The notes: generated by a model from the letters alone, not told the origin. Counted from the first letter of the stretch, positions 31,766-43,861 are shown. The stretch is 64,000 bases of DNA from Micromonospora olivasterospora (GCF_007830265.1 NZ_VLKE01000001.1:4154001-4218000), one strand, 5' to 3'. Translations and numbers: made by a program.

Positions 31766-32496
31766 CGGTCGCTGCCGGCCAGCAGCTGCTCGACGCCGGC
31801 CAGCGGCGCCGTCGAGTCGACCATGACCCCGTCCCGCAGGAACACCACGCGGTCGGCCCAGCCGGCGTGCCGTGCCTCGTGCGTGACCAGCACGGCGGCC
31901 GCGCCCGCGTCGACGCGGCGGCGCAGCAGGCGCAGCACCGCCTCGCCGGTCTGCGAGTCCAGCGCGCCCGTCGGCTCGTCGGCGAGGACGAGCCGCCGCT
32001 CGCCGACCAGCGCGCGGGCGATCGCCACCCGCTGCTGCTGGCCGCCGGACATCTGGTCGGGGAAGCGCCCGCCCAGCTCGGCCAGGCCCACCTCGGCGAG
32101 CGCCGCCCGGGCGGCGCGCCGGGCCTGGCGGACGCCGACGCCGTCCAGTTCGAGCGGGAGCGCCACGTTCTCGGCGGCGGTGAGGCTGCCCAGCAGGTTG
32201 AGGTTCTGGAAGATGTAACCGATCCGGCGGCGGCGCAGCCGGGCCAGCGCCCGGCGGTCCAGCGAGCCCAGCGGCTGGCCCTCGACGCGGATCTCCCCGC
32301 GGGTGGGGGCGTCCAGCCCGCCGGCCAGGGCGAGCAAAGTGGACTTGCCGGAGCCGGAGGGCCCCATCACCGCGACCAGCTCGCCGGGGGCGACGGCGAG
32401 GCTGACCCCGCGCAGGGCGTGCACGGCGGCCTCGCCGGCGCCGTGGGTGCGGTGGACGTCGCGTACGTCGAGCACCGCGTCGGCCCGTCCGCTCAC
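31762..32496 (-). CDS. LolD/MacB-type ABC ATPase
   Basis: This 244-residue ATPase has Walker A GPSGSGKST, Q-loop IFQNLNLLGSLTAAENV, signature MSGGQQQRVAIARAL, Walker B LVLADEPTGALD with the catalytic Glu, and switch VTHEARHA. The SLTAAENVALPLEL pattern and the LADEPTGALDS string are typical of the MacB/LolD branch that energises FtsX-like permeases. It overlaps both the PadR gene (upstream) and the permease (downstream), making a three-gene operon under the PadR operator. Confidence 0.93.
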   Translation of the reverse strand: MSGRADAVLDVRDVHRTHGAGEAAVHALRGVSLAVAPGELVAVMGPSGSGKSTLLALAGGLDAPTRGEIRVEGQPLGSLDRRALARLRRRRIGYIFQNLNLLGSLTAAENVALPLELDGVGVRQARRAARAALAEVGLAELGGRFPDQMSGGQQQRVAIARALVGERRLVLADEPTGALDSQTGEAVLRLLRRRVDAGAAAVLVTHEARHAGWADRVVFLRDGVMVDSTAPLAGVEQLLAGSDR

Positions 32497-33088
32497 CGTC
32501 GCGCCTCCTCGCCGTCCCGTCCCACCGCCCCGCCGGGTGCCCGGGGCCGGCCGGCGGCACCCCGCCCGGCGCCGGCCGGTGCCGGACCAGGCTCGTCTCG
32601 CAGTGGTCCAGCCAGCGGATCTCCGCCTCGGCCTGGAACACCATCGCGTCCAGCACCAGCCGCCACGGCAGGTCCTCGGGGCGGTCGCTGGCGTACTTCA
32701 ACCGGGTCAACTCCTGCAACGTCCGCATGGTCGCGGTGCGCTGGGTCTGGACCACGGCGCGTACGTCCACCCCGGGCGTGGTCAGCGCCAGCGCCAACTT
32801 GATCGCCAGTTCGTCGCGCGGCCGGTCGGCGCGGCTCACCGGGGTCGCGAACCACAGCGCCAGGTCCGCCCGGCCGGCGTCGGTGATCTCGTACGGCCGC
32901 TGCGCGGCCTCGCTCTCCGGCAGGGGGCGGACCAGCCCGTCCCGCTCCAGCCGGGACAGGGTGGTGTAGACCTGCCCGATGTTCAGCGGCCAGGTCGAGC
33001 CGGTCGACTCCTCGAACGCGGCCCGGAGCTGGTAGCCGTACATCTGGCCGCGTTCGAGCAGCGCGAGCAGGCCGTGGCGGATGGACAT
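32493..33088 (-). CDS. PadR-family regulator, 3' end frameshifted
   Basis: It starts MSIRHGLLALLERGQMYGYQ and continues with LNIGQVYTTLSRLERDGLVR and YEITDAGRADLALWF, a classic PadR winged helix, followed by the C-terminal dimerisation helices ending WLDHCETSLVRHR. As written the frame does not stop and reads through the ATPase region into the permease. One extra G in the minus-strand run at 32560-32563 restores the ending GRDGEEARR and a TGA overlapping the ATPase GTG. The gene should repress its own operon through the palindrome at 33103. Confidence 0.8.
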
Positions 33089-33102
33089 GGCTCCGGAGTA
33101 TG

Positions 33103-33115
33103 CATACCTGGTATG
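33103..33115. promoter_or_regulatory. probable PadR operator
   Basis: CATACC-T-GGTATG is a perfect 13-base palindrome, unusually AT-rich for this region, 15 bases upstream of the PadR start. PadR proteins commonly bind ATGT/ATAC half-sites with dyad symmetry near their own promoter. It fits autorepression of the padR-ATPase-permease operon. Confidence 0.65.
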
Positions 33116-33179
33116 TCGGCCGCAACCGGAGGCGGGGCCGCCGCCGCCCGCCGGCCAGCGGGAACGCCCGCCGCCGCGG

Positions 33180-33629
33180 TCAGGTGGGGCGGCCCGGGAA
33201 CGGCACCGTGAGCGGGTTCACCCCGGCGGCGCGCCGCCACCGGGTGGCCCGGACCGCGCAGTCGGTCAGCGCGGCCAGCGCCCGGTTGCGGTCCGTCCCG
33301 GTGGTGTGCGGCAGCGCCGCGCGCCAGAACGCCGCGGTGCGCTCCTCCACCTCGACCGCCAGCCGCAGCGCGCTCGCCCGGTCGGTGACGGGGAACGGCA
33401 GGGCGTACCCGGCCCGGTCGGCCGGGAGCTGGCTCCCCGCCGCGCTCAACTGGAGCACCAGCTCGTCGCGGCGGGCCCGGTGCGCGGCCTCGGCGCGGCG
33501 GGCGGCCGTCCGGGCGGCGTCGGCGAGCCGTACCCCGATCGGCCCGTACGCGTAGATCGCCGCGTACTCGGCGGAGAGTGCGTCGGCCAGTGCCTGGGCC
33601 GGCCCGGACGGTGCCTGTCGGTGCCTCAC
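33180..33629 (-). CDS. DUF4439 ferritin-like protein
   Basis: The 149-residue helical protein ([20 protein letters not shown], then [13 protein letters not shown], and [17 protein letters not shown]) matches the DUF4439 four-helix ferritin-like family. The GTG start overlaps the stop of the preceding lipoprotein gene. In actinobacteria this pair often lies just upstream of rimP, as here. Whether it binds metal is not known; only some Glu ligand positions can be guessed. Confidence 0.85.
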   Translation of the reverse strand: MRHRQAPSGPAQALADALSAEYAAIYAYGPIGVRLADAARTAARRAEAAHRARRDELVLQLSAAGSQLPADRAGYALPFPVTDRASALRLAVEVEERTAAFWRAALPHTTGTDRNRALAALTDCAVRATRWRRAAGVNPLTVPFPGRPT

Positions 33630-34147
33630 TTCAACGCCTCCACGTGGGTCGCCCGGGCGGCGGCGATCGAGCCGAGCACCGCCGCCCGCCCGGCCGGCGC
33701 CTCGGCGCAGAGCTTCGCGGCCGTCTCGCGGGCGCTCTGCTCCGCCTCGCGCAGCGCGGCCAGCACCGCCGCCCGGCCGCCGGGCGTCGCGGCCGCCGAC
33801 GGCGCGGCCGAGGCGCCCGACCGGCCCGTCAGCTTCGCCAACTCGCCCGCGTGCGCCTCGTGCGCCTCGGCGATCGGCGTCAGCAGCTCGGCGAGGTCCG
33901 GGTTCGCGGCGGCCGCCGCGCGATGCCGGGCGGCCAGGTCGCGGGCCTCCGCGGCGAGCGGCTCCAGGGGATCGGGCGCCGGGGGCGGGTCGCCGTCCCG
34001 GTCGAGAAGATCACAGCCGGTCAGCGGCGCGGTCGCGCCGCCGAGGGCCAGAAGCGCGCCGGCCCCCAGCACCTTCCGCCGGGAATGCCCAGGTACGCGC
34101 TCACGTTGCGTCGTTCTGCCGCTCGCCACCCGACAAGTCAACACCAT
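33626..34147 (-). CDS. Tat-type lipoprotein paired with DUF4439
   Basis: A twin-arginine stretch [17 protein letters not shown] is followed by a lipobox ending LTGC, so the ~140-residue mature protein should be lipid-anchored outside the membrane after Tat export. The mature part is Ala-rich and helical ([39 protein letters not shown]), resembling the ferritin-like DUF4439 partner. The start is uncertain: ATG at 34147 is taken; GTG at 34129 is also possible. Coupled to the downstream gene by a GTGA overlap. Confidence 0.75.
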   Translation of the reverse strand: MVLTCRVASGRTTQRERVPGHSRRKVLGAGALLALGGATAPLTGCDLLDRDGDPPPAPDPLEPLAAEARDLAARHRAAAAANPDLAELLTPIAEAHEAHAGELAKLTGRSGASAAPSAAATPGGRAAVLAALREAEQSARETAAKLCAEAPAGRAAVLGSIAAARATHVEALK

Positions 34148-34302
34148 TCGAGCGGGCGGGTGGGCGAGAGGCGTCGGTGCGCCGCTCGGTCCGTCGCCCG
34201 GCAGTCGCGTTACGCTCTGCGCAGCCACCGGCGCGTCCGCCCCGGTGGCGTGCCGGCATGGCGTCCCGACCGGGCGCCGTCGATCACGAAGGGGTGCGCC
34301 AG

Positions 34303-34998
34303 ATGACGCAGCGTGGCCGTGTCACCAGGCCGACGGGGCCGGCCGGGAGACCCCGGCGCACCGACGGCCCGCGCGGCGGCGAGCGCGTCGGCGGTCCCCG
34401 GGGCGATCTGGCCGCGCGCCGAGCCCGGCTGCATGCGGTGATCGAGCCGGTCGTCAACGAGGCCGGGTACGACCTGGAGGACCTCGCCGTCTCGCGGGCC
34501 GGCCGCCGGCACGTGGTGCGGGTGATCGTCGACGCCGACGGCGGGGTCAACCTGGACGCCGTCGCGGACGTCTCCCGGGCGGTCTCCGCCGCGCTCGACG
34601 CGGCCGAGGAGTCCGGCGGCGACATCCTGGCGGGCGAATACCAGTTGGAGGTCAGCTCGCCGGGGGTGGACCGCCCGCTCACCCTGCCCCGGCACTGGCG
34701 GCGCAACGTGGGCCGGCTGGTGAAGGTGACCACCCGGGCCGCCCTGCCCGGCCCGCGCGCCGAGCAGGGCGCGGGCGACCGGCAGGTCACCGGCCGGGTG
34801 GTGGCGGCCGACGACGAGCGCGTGGTGCTGGAGACCGAGTCCGGCCGCGCGGAGTGGACGTACGCCGAACTGGGCCCCGGCCGGGTGCAGGTGGAGTTCC
34901 ACCGCCTGGCGGAGCTGGGCGACGACGACGACCTCGGCGACGCCGAGGACACTGACGACATCGACGACGAAGATGATGTGGAGGACGAGGAGAGGTGA
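34303..34998 (+). CDS. rimP: ribosome maturation factor
   Basis: RimP helps assemble the 30S subunit. The 231-residue product has an N-terminal basic stretch, then [56 protein letters not shown], the SH3-like C-terminal part ([16 protein letters not shown]) and a long acidic tail ([19 protein letters not shown]). ATG 34303 is chosen with AAGGGG upstream; the open frame extends further without support. It overlaps nusA by a GTGA. Confidence 0.95.
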   Translation: MTQRGRVTRPTGPAGRPRRTDGPRGGERVGGPRGDLAARRARLHAVIEPVVNEAGYDLEDLAVSRAGRRHVVRVIVDADGGVNLDAVADVSRAVSAALDAAEESGGDILAGEYQLEVSSPGVDRPLTLPRHWRRNVGRLVKVTTRAALPGPRAEQGAGDRQVTGRVVAADDERVVLETESGRAEWTYAELGPGRVQVEFHRLAELGDDDDLGDAEDTDDIDDEDDVEDEER

Positions 34999-36038
34999 AC
35001 ATCGACCTCGCGGCGCTGCGCGCACTCGAGCGCGAGCGGGAGATCCCGTTCGACACGATCCTCGCGGCGATCGAAACGGCGCTGCTGACCGCGTACCGGC
35101 ATACCGAGGGGGCGGAACCGCACGCCCGGGTGGAGATCGACCGCAAGTCCGGCGCGGCCCTGGTCTACGCCCAGGAACTGGACGAGGACGGCACGGTGGC
35201 GCGGGAGTGGGACGACACGCCCCACGACTTCGGCCGGATCGCGGCCATGACCGCCAAGCAGGTGATCCTCCAGCGGCTGCGGGAGGCCACCGACGAGGTG
35301 CACTTCGGCGAGTACGTCGGCCGTGACGGCGACCTGGTCACCGGCGTGGTGCAGGCGCACGAGGCGCGGGCCGAGAAGGGCATCGTCACCGTCGACCTGG
35401 GCAAGCTGGAGGGCGTGCTGCCGCAGTCGGAGCAGGTCCCCGGCGAGCGGTACACGCACGGCGAGCGGATCCGCTGCGTGGTGGTGCACGTGGCCAAGGG
35501 AATGCGCGGTCCGCAGATCACGTTGTCGCGGTCGCACCCCGCGCTGGTGAAGAAGCTCTTCGCCCTGGAGGTGCCGGAGATCGCCGACGGCACGGTCGAG
35601 ATCGGCGCCATCGCGCGTGAGGCAGGTCACCGCACGAAGATCGCCGTGCGCTCCACCGCGCCGGGCGTGAACGCCAAGGGCGCCTGCATCGGCCCGATGG
35701 GGCAGCGGGTCCGGGCCGTCATGAGCGAGTTGCACGGTGAGAAGATCGACATCATCGACTGGTCGGACGACCCGGCCACCTTCGTCGGGAACGCGCTGTC
35801 GCCGGCCAAGGCCCTGCGGGTCGAGGTCGTCGACCTGGCCACCCGGACGGCCCGGGTGACGGTGCCGGACTTCCAGCTCTCCCTCGCGATCGGCCGGGAG
35901 GGGCAGAATGCTCGGCTTGCGGCCCGGTTGACCGGTTGGCGAATCGACATCCGGTCGGACGCGGAGCAGACTGCGGGGGCCGCCCGGAGCGGAGCTGATC
36001 ACGTCCCGGAGCCGGGCGGCGCGATCTCGGGCAGCTAG
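34995..36038 (+). CDS. nusA: transcription termination/antitermination factor NusA
   Basis: The 347-residue NusA binds RNA polymerase and RNA during pausing, termination and rRNA antitermination. It shows the N-terminal polymerase-binding domain ([20 protein letters not shown]), an S1 domain ([20 protein letters not shown]) and two KH domains ([34 protein letters not shown]). There is no C-terminal acidic repeat, as in other actinobacterial NusA. The GTG start sits in the rimP stop. Confidence 0.97.
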   Translation: MNIDLAALRALEREREIPFDTILAAIETALLTAYRHTEGAEPHARVEIDRKSGAALVYAQELDEDGTVAREWDDTPHDFGRIAAMTAKQVILQRLREATDEVHFGEYVGRDGDLVTGVVQAHEARAEKGIVTVDLGKLEGVLPQSEQVPGERYTHGERIRCVVVHVAKGMRGPQITLSRSHPALVKKLFALEVPEIADGTVEIGAIAREAGHRTKIAVRSTAPGVNAKGACIGPMGQRVRAVMSELHGEKIDIIDWSDDPATFVGNALSPAKALRVEVVDLATRTARVTVPDFQLSLAIGREGQNARLAARLTGWRIDIRSDAEQTAGAARSGADHVPEPGGAISGS

Positions 36039-36054
36039 GGGTAGACTTCTTCCG

Positions 36055-36387
36055 GTGGTACGACGCGCGCTGCCGGAGCGCACCTGTGTGGGTTGCCGGC
36101 GACGTGCGCCGGCCAGGGAACTGCTGCGGATCGTCGCGGTCGGCGACGAGGCTGGTCACAGCCTCCGGCCCGATCCGGCCCGCAGGCTGCCGGGTCGGGG
36201 AGCGAGCATGCACCCGGATCCGGCCTGCTTCGCGCTGGCACTGCGGCGTCGCGCCTTCGGGCGCGCGCTGCGCGTCACCGGGGTCGTCGACCATGGTGAG
36301 CTGGCCGAGCATCTCGATGCGCCAACCACTACGACCGGTCAACCCGATCGGGCGAGGGTCGCTAGCAAGGTAGGACGACCGACATGA
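36055..36387 (+). CDS. ylxR: YlxR (DUF448) RNA-binding protein
   Basis: This 110-residue protein has the DUF448 signature: ERTCVGCRRRAPARELLRIV, then PGRGASMHPDPACFALALRR. It lies in its conserved place between nusA and infB. YlxR proteins bind nucleic acid and affect transcription in some bacteria. GTG start. About 17 bases separate it from nusA. Confidence 0.93.
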   Translation: MVRRALPERTCVGCRRRAPARELLRIVAVGDEAGHSLRPDPARRLPGRGASMHPDPACFALALRRRAFGRALRVTGVVDHGELAEHLDAPTTTTGQPDRARVASKVGRPT

Positions 36388-36480
36388 GCACACGATGAAG
36401 TCGCAGAAATGACCAGGCTTCAAGTGCACGAGTGAGGTTGCTGCGGGTGCTGCCCGCACGACCTCGGAGTGAGGAGTGCA

Positions 36481-39486
<3,006 letters not shown>

Positions 39487-39501
39487 CGCGTCCGACACCC
39501 T

Positions 39502-39542
39502 GATCAAGGGGTTTACGCCCGAAAGGCGTAAACCCCTTGATC
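39502..39542 (+). terminator. strong terminator after infB
   Basis: Perfect 18-base arms (gatcaaggggtttacgcc / ggcgtaaaccccttgatc) with a cgaaa loop, followed by ttgtgggg. It closes the rimP-nusA-ylxR-infB transcription unit and is notably AT-richer than its surroundings. Confidence 0.9.
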
Positions 39543-39575
39543 TTGTGGGGGGAGCTGCGGGTATCGTCCGGGGCG

Positions 39576-39869
39576 ATGTTCACCGGAACCGCGGTCTTCG
39601 ACCTGCTGCTGCCGGGCGACTCCCGGTCGCTCAAGGCCAAGAGATCATACGTACGGCCGATCGTGGCGGCGCTGCGCCGCTTCGAGGTGTCGGCCGCCGA
39701 GGTGGGAGCGCTCGACCTGCACGGTCGGGCGCAGGTAGCCGTTGCCGTGGTGGCCGCGGAGGGCGGGCACGTACGCGAGGTGCTCGACTCCTGCGAGCGC
39801 CTGGTGGCGGGCCGCCCCGAGGTCGAGCTGCTGTCGGTCCGCCGGCGCCTCTACGGCGACGAGGACTGA
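39576..39869 (+). CDS. DUF503 protein (YlxP-like)
   Basis: This 97-residue protein (MFTGTAVFDLLLPGDSRSLK, then AKRSYVRPIVAALRR and FEVSAAEVGALDLHGRAQV) matches DUF503, found between infB and rbfA in many Gram-positives. The ATG at 39576 is preferred; the frame is open a little further upstream into the terminator. Suggested roles in ribosome assembly rest on context only. Confidence 0.88.
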   Translation: MFTGTAVFDLLLPGDSRSLKAKRSYVRPIVAALRRFEVSAAEVGALDLHGRAQVAVAVVAAEGGHVREVLDSCERLVAGRPEVELLSVRRRLYGDED

Positions 39870-40019
39870 CGGTGGCCGTCCGCGCGCGGGCGGTGACGGG
39901 CGGGACCCGCCGGCCGGCCCGGCCGCGGGTAGTGTCACAGTTGTTGGCCGGTCGGGTCGTCGGCGGCTTTCCTCGCCGCCGGTCCGGCCGCGAACGGAAA
40001 CGCCGTGGAGGTGGGCGAG

Positions 40020-40505
40020 ATGACGGATCCGGCCAGGGTACGCCGGCACGCGGAGCGGATTCGCGAACTGGTCGCGTCGGTGGTGCGGAGCCAGATCAAG
40101 GACCCCCGACTCGGCATGATCACCATCACTGACGCCAGGATCACGGCCGACCTGCGGGACGCGACGGTCTTCTACACGGTGCTCGGTGACGCGGCGGCCC
40201 AGTCCAGCACTGCGGCCGCCCTGGAGAGCGCCAAGGGGATGCTGCGCAGCACCGTGGGCAAGGCCCTTGGGTTGCGGCACTCGCCGACCCTGACGTTCGT
40301 GCTCGACGAAGTACAGGACCAGGTCAAGCACATCGACGACCTGCTCGCCGCGGCCCGCAACGCCGACGCCGAGGTGCAGCGGCTGGCCGCCAGCGCCCAG
40401 TACGCCGGCGAGGCCCAGCCGTACCGGCTGGACGAGGAGGCCGACGAGGACTCCGACGACGAGGACTCCGACGACGAGGACGCCCCCCGCGGCGCGGGCC
40501 GGTGA
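40020..40505 (+). CDS. rbfA: ribosome-binding factor A
   Basis: RbfA acts late in 30S maturation, in 16S 5' end processing and cold adaptation. The 161-residue protein has PARVRRHAERIRELVASVV, DPRLGMITITDARITADLRD and LGLRHSPTLTFVLDEVQDQ (KH-like fold), then an acidic tail DEDSDDEDSDDED. ATG 40020 follows GGAGG by eight bases; a GTG at 40005 is inside that region. The stop overlaps nrnA by a GTGA. Confidence 0.95.
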   Translation: MTDPARVRRHAERIRELVASVVRSQIKDPRLGMITITDARITADLRDATVFYTVLGDAAAQSSTAAALESAKGMLRSTVGKALGLRHSPTLTFVLDEVQDQVKHIDDLLAAARNADAEVQRLAASAQYAGEAQPYRLDEEADEDSDDEDSDDEDAPRGAGR

Positions 40506-41560
40506 CCGACCGTACGGCCCGGCCGGACGGCTCCGGGGCAGTGACGGCCGGCGCCCCGGGCGAGACCGACTGGGCGGCTGCCGTCGCGGCGGTCCGCGCC
40601 CTGCCGCCCGACGCCCGGATCCAGCTGATCTGCCACGTCAACCCCGACGGGGACGCGCTGGGCAGCATGCTCGGCTTCGGGCTGGGCCTGCGCCAACTCG
40701 GCGTTCGCCGGTTGCGGGCGACGTTCCCCGGCCCGCCCGAGGTGCCCGAGCCGTTCCGCGACCTGCCCGGGCTCGACCTGCTGGTGCCCGAGGAGGAGGC
40801 GTACCCGGCCCCCGAGCTGGTGGTCTGCTTCGACGCGGCGAGTGAGTCGCGGCTCGGCGCGCTGGTCGACCGGCTGGAGACCGCCGGGTGCGCCCTGGTG
40901 CTGGATCACCACGCCTCGAACACCATGTTCGGCGGGATCAACCTCGTCGACCCTCGGGCCGCGGCGACCTCGGTCGTCGCCGAGGAGTTGCTGACCCGCC
41001 TCGGGGTGAGCCTGGACGCGGCGATCGCGGAGTGCCTCTACGTCGCCCTGACCACCGACACCGGGTCGTTCCGGTTCGAGGCGACCACCCCGGCGGTGCA
41101 CGAGCTGGCGGCCCGGCTGCTGGCCACCGGCATCCGGCCCGGCGACATCTCCCGGCGGGTCTTCGACACGCGCCCGTTCGGCGCGGTGCGGCTGTTCGGC
41201 GAGGCGCTCGGGCGAGCGCGGCTGGAGCCGGAGGCGGCCGGCGGCCGCGGGCTGGTGTGGACGTACGCCACGCTCGACGACCTGGCGCGGCACGGCCAGC
41301 GCCCGTACGTGCTGGAGGCCCTGATCGACTCGGTGCGCTGCACCGCCGAGGCGGACGTGAGCTGCGTGGTGAAGCAGGTGCGCCCGGGGGAGTGGGCGGT
41401 CTCGATGCGCAGCAAGGGCGCGGTGGACGTGAGCCGGGTGGCCGTCGCCCTCGGCGGTGGTGGCCACCGCTTCGCGGCCGGGTTCACCGGCCGGGGCACC
41501 GCCGACGAGGTGGTGGCGGGCATCCGGGCCGAGCTGGACAAGGCGCTGATCGGGGCGTAG
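40502..41560 (+). CDS. nrnA: DHH/DHHA1 phosphoesterase (NrnA-type nanoRNase/pAp phosphatase)
   Basis: The 352-residue protein has ICHVNPDGDALGSMLGF, LVVCFDAASESRLG, the DHH motif in VLDHHASNTMFGG, TTDTGSFRF and the C-terminal DHHA1 GGGGHRFAAGF. These residues bind two Mn2+ and cleave short oligonucleotides or 3'-phosphoadenosine 5'-phosphate. In actinobacteria it follows rbfA, as here, by a GTGA overlap. Confidence 0.94.
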   Translation: MTDRTARPDGSGAVTAGAPGETDWAAAVAAVRALPPDARIQLICHVNPDGDALGSMLGFGLGLRQLGVRRLRATFPGPPEVPEPFRDLPGLDLLVPEEEAYPAPELVVCFDAASESRLGALVDRLETAGCALVLDHHASNTMFGGINLVDPRAAATSVVAEELLTRLGVSLDAAIAECLYVALTTDTGSFRFEATTPAVHELAARLLATGIRPGDISRRVFDTRPFGAVRLFGEALGRARLEPEAAGGRGLVWTYATLDDLARHGQRPYVLEALIDSVRCTAEADVSCVVKQVRPGEWAVSMRSKGAVDVSRVAVALGGGGHRFAAGFTGRGTADEVVAGIRAELDKALIGA

Positions 41561-41624
41561 ATCAGGGTTCACTCCGGGCGGTGGCGGTCTTTCCGCGCAC
41601 GGTGACGGCGAGGAGAATCGGGGG

Positions 41625-42032
41625 ATGGAGCACCCCCACGAGCTCGCCGCGACGGAGTCCCGGGCGTGGGACCGCCCCGTGGTCTCCGTGCCGGTGCTGG
41701 TCTGTCTCTCCCTGGTCGGCGGGCAGCTGCCCTCGTTCTCCGCCTCCGCCAACCTCTACACCCTCGGCACCGGGGGCGCGCTGATCTGGCTCGGGCTGGG
41801 CAACCGGGTGCCGCGCCGGCCCGCGCCGCGCCGGCTGGGCCCGGGGGCCGTCTGGTGGGTCCTCCCGGTCGCGGTCTTCGGCATCCTGGAGGGAGCCACC
41901 TTCGTCCTGGCGACCGGCGACGACTTCCCGACCTTCTCCCGGCTGGCCGACCCGCTGCTGGAGGACGAGCTGGTCCGCTCCGCGGCCTGGTTCGCCTGGC
42001 TCGCCGCGTTCTGGGGGCTGGTCCGGCGATGA
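41625..42032 (+). CDS. four-helix membrane protein of the nrnA neighbourhood
   Basis: The 135-residue product starts MEHPHELAATESRAWDRPVV and has about four membrane helices (VLVCLSLVGGQLPSFS; LYTLGTGGALIWLGLG; WWVLPVAVFGILEGATFVL; AAWFAWLAAFWGLVRR). No catalytic motif is seen. Its stop overlaps the next gene (ATGA), so the two are probably made together and may interact. Function unknown. Confidence 0.72.
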   Translation: MEHPHELAATESRAWDRPVVSVPVLVCLSLVGGQLPSFSASANLYTLGTGGALIWLGLGNRVPRRPAPRRLGPGAVWWVLPVAVFGILEGATFVLATGDDFPTFSRLADPLLEDELVRSAAWFAWLAAFWGLVRR

Positions 42033-42241
42033 TGCGCGCGCTCGCCGTCACCGGCTTCCTGACCGCGTTGGCGCTCTTCGCCGCCGTCGAGTGGGCGGCC
42101 CGCCGGGAGGGTTCCCGGGTGCCGTCCCTGGCCGACGTCTGCGCCTACGTCATGCGGTATGAGGCCGGCCCCGTCCCCGTCGGCCGGATCGGCCTGTTCG
42201 GCTTCTGGTGGTGGCTGGGCTGGCACTTCCTCGCCCGCTGA
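42029..42241 (+). CDS. DUF6186-like small membrane protein
   Basis: This 70-residue protein has two helices (LAVTGFLTALALFAAVEW and IGLFGFWWWLGWHFLAR) around the polar stretch RVPSLADVCAYVMRYEAGPV. That layout matches small membrane proteins annotated as DUF6186 in Micromonosporaceae, as I remember them. The ATG overlaps the upstream stop; a second ATG follows immediately. Confidence 0.72.
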   Translation: MMRALAVTGFLTALALFAAVEWAARREGSRVPSLADVCAYVMRYEAGPVPVGRIGLFGFWWWLGWHFLAR

Positions 42242-42242
42242 T

Positions 42243-42300
42243 CCCCGCGCCCGGGCCGCCCGGCGGCGCGGGGCCCGTCGGCCCGGCTTGCCGGCCGGGC
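42243..42300 (+). terminator. two GC hairpins in tandem
   Basis: CCCCGCGC/GCGCGGGG (42243-42273) is followed by GCCCGGC/GCCGGGC (42281-42300), right after the stop at 42241. A likely end of the long rbfA-nrnA-membrane-protein transcript. Confidence 0.6.
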
Positions 42301-42573
42301 CTTCCGCGCAACCTCCACGAACGGGTCCAGATGGCGGGAACAGTGGGCGGTACGTGAACCTGAACGATAGCTTGGGTATCGATCGTCGCGGTGTATTGGC
42401 GCGGTCGCGGGTGGTCACGCCACACCCGGCGTTACCCCCCTCCAGGGTCGGACCGACCCGGGCTCACGCTGCCCAAACCGGCCGCTCCGGCGATCCCGGA
42501 CCGCCCCGGGGCAGTCAGCACGAATGCCCGCCGGGTCACCGTTTGGTGGCCCGCGCCCCTGGAAGGAACGTCC

Positions 42574-42663
42574 ATGCCGAGCAAGCCCAAGCCCGAGACC
42601 ACCGACGAGGCGCGCGAGCAGGCCCGCCGCGCGCTGCAGACGTCGATGGACACCCGTCAGTGA
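42574..42663 (+). CDS. 29-residue small protein
   Basis: ATG 42574 is seven bases from a strong GGAAGGA ribosome binding site and encodes a very polar peptide: MPSKPKPETT, then DEAREQARRA, then LQTSMDTRQ. One amphipathic helix is likely. It stands alone, with an AT-richer stretch about 200 bases upstream (near 42355-42400) that could hold a promoter. No family is recognised, but the site strength and codon use argue that it is real. Confidence 0.55.
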   Translation: MPSKPKPETTDEAREQARRALQTSMDTRQ

Positions 42664-42789
42664 CCCAGGCCGACCGGCGGTGATGTCGCCGACGCCCGAC
42701 GCCCGACGCCGACTCCGACGCCCGGTTCGGAAACTGGCGCTCGACGCCGCTGGCATCACCGCCCGACCGGTCCCCGCTGCCCCGCAGCC

Positions 42790-42925
42790 CCTGATCCGCC
42801 GGTTCCCCTGATCCGCCGGCCCGAGCATCCGCCCGGTCCGAGGATCCGCCGGCAGTTGACCCGCCCGGTTGGCTGAACCGCTGAATCGCCGGTCCGAGAA
42901 TCCGCCGACTCGCCGACTCCGCCGG
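42790..42925. repeat. degenerate short repeats (gatccgccggyccgag-like)
   Basis: At least six imperfect copies of a 10-16 base word related to atccgccggtccgag follow each other between 42790 and 42925 (for example ctgatccgccggttcccctg, then gaggatccgccggc and gagaatccgccgac). No protein frame explains them. They may be a decayed tandem repeat or binding-site cluster before the next gene. Confidence 0.5.
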
Positions 42926-42991
42926 CCGCTGACCCGCTCGTCCCGCGAAACGTGCTTTCCGTCCCGGGGCGGCCCGGGTTAGCGTCCACCC

Positions 42992-43504
42992 GTGCAACGC
43001 GTCCTGATCGTCGGCAGCGCGGGCGCTGGCAAGAGCACCCTCGCCCGCGAGGTCGCCCGCCAGCTCGGTCTCCCGGTGGTGCACCTGGACCGACACTACT
43101 GGCGGCCCGGCTGGACCGTACCCGACGAGACGCGCTGGCGGGAGACCGTGGCGGCGCTCGCCGCCGCTCCCGCCTGGGTGCTGGACGGCAACTACGGCAG
43201 CACCCTCGACCTGCGGCTGCCCCGCGCCGAACTGCTCGTCCTGGTGGACCTGCCCTGGCCCCTCTGTCTCGCCCGGGTCGTCCGCCGCCGCTGGGATCCG
43301 CGCGCGGCGGGCCGGGCGGACCTGCCCGCCGGCTGTCCCGAGCGCCTCGACCTCGACTTCCTCGGCTATGTCCGGCGCTATCCCCGCGTGTCCCGTCCCC
43401 GGGTGTTCGCCGCGCGTGCCGCCCACGCGCCGGAACTGCCGCTGGTTCGGCTGCGCAGCCGCGCCGAGGTCCGCCGGTGGCTGGTCCGCCTGCCCACCTT
43501 CTGA
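42992..43504 (+). CDS. P-loop NTPase, adenylate-kinase-like (topology-modulation type)
   Basis: This 170-residue protein starts MQRVLIVGSAGAGKSTLARE (Walker A) and has LPVVHLDRHYWRPGW, VLDGNYGSTLDLRLPRA and LVLVDLPWPLCLARVVRRRW, the pattern of small kinase-like proteins annotated as DNA topology modulation protein (FlaR) or AAA family ATPase. The substrate is unknown. It is followed by the hairpin at 43561. Confidence 0.85.
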   Translation: MQRVLIVGSAGAGKSTLAREVARQLGLPVVHLDRHYWRPGWTVPDETRWRETVAALAAAPAWVLDGNYGSTLDLRLPRAELLVLVDLPWPLCLARVVRRRWDPRAAGRADLPAGCPERLDLDFLGYVRRYPRVSRPRVFAARAAHAPELPLVRLRSRAEVRRWLVRLPTF

Positions 43505-43560
43505 GCGCCCCGCAACCCGCGCCCCCCGCCCTGTCCGCTGTGTATCCCAGCCGTTACCAG

Positions 43561-43602
43561 GCCCCTGTGTCGGTGGCGGACGGACGCCACCGGTGCCGGG
43601 GC
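43561..43602 (+). terminator. hairpin after the P-loop gene
   Basis: GCCCC and CGGTGGCG pair with CGCCACCG and GGGGC around a six-base loop, with a short internal loop between the two stem parts. It separates the P-loop gene from the truncated small gene starting at 43673. Confidence 0.65.
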
Positions 43603-43672
43603 CGTTGCACAAGATATTGCCAAAATGAACCCGCTGCTACGGCCCGGCCGTGAGATAGCAGAGGAGGTAAGG

Positions 43673-43861
43673 GTGAGCGTGTCGGGCGACGAGGAACTGC
43701 GGGCCGAGATGTGGGCGGCGTCATGGTCGGCGGGTGGAGCGGGTGTTCCACCGGTACAAGAACCATGCCTGACGGATGAGGCTACGGATGGTGACGATGG
43801 CATCGGCGAGATTGAAGTGAGCGTTGGCCACGTCTTCTTTGCGTTCGTGGCAGCGTTGTAG
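43673..43861 (+). pseudogene. 5' stub of an unknown gene, cut by a transposase remnant
   Basis: GAGGAGG at 43661-43667 stands five bases before GTG 43673, among the best ribosome binding sites in the window. The first ~20 codons (SVSGDEELRAEMWAASWSAG) look like a helical protein start. From about 43723 the frame runs through antisense transposase sequence and stops at 43861, so the real gene was cut. The position directly upstream of the giant gene suggests a lost partner, for example a small chaperone or DNA-binding protein, but this is inference. Confidence 0.55.

Noticed and set aside
29006..33088. A single 1,360-residue PadR-permease fusion on the minus strand
   Set aside because: The frame is continuous only because the PadR gene has lost a G at 32560-32563. 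The part over 31765-32540 is antisense-like shadow of the ATPase gene, which has its own strong frame.
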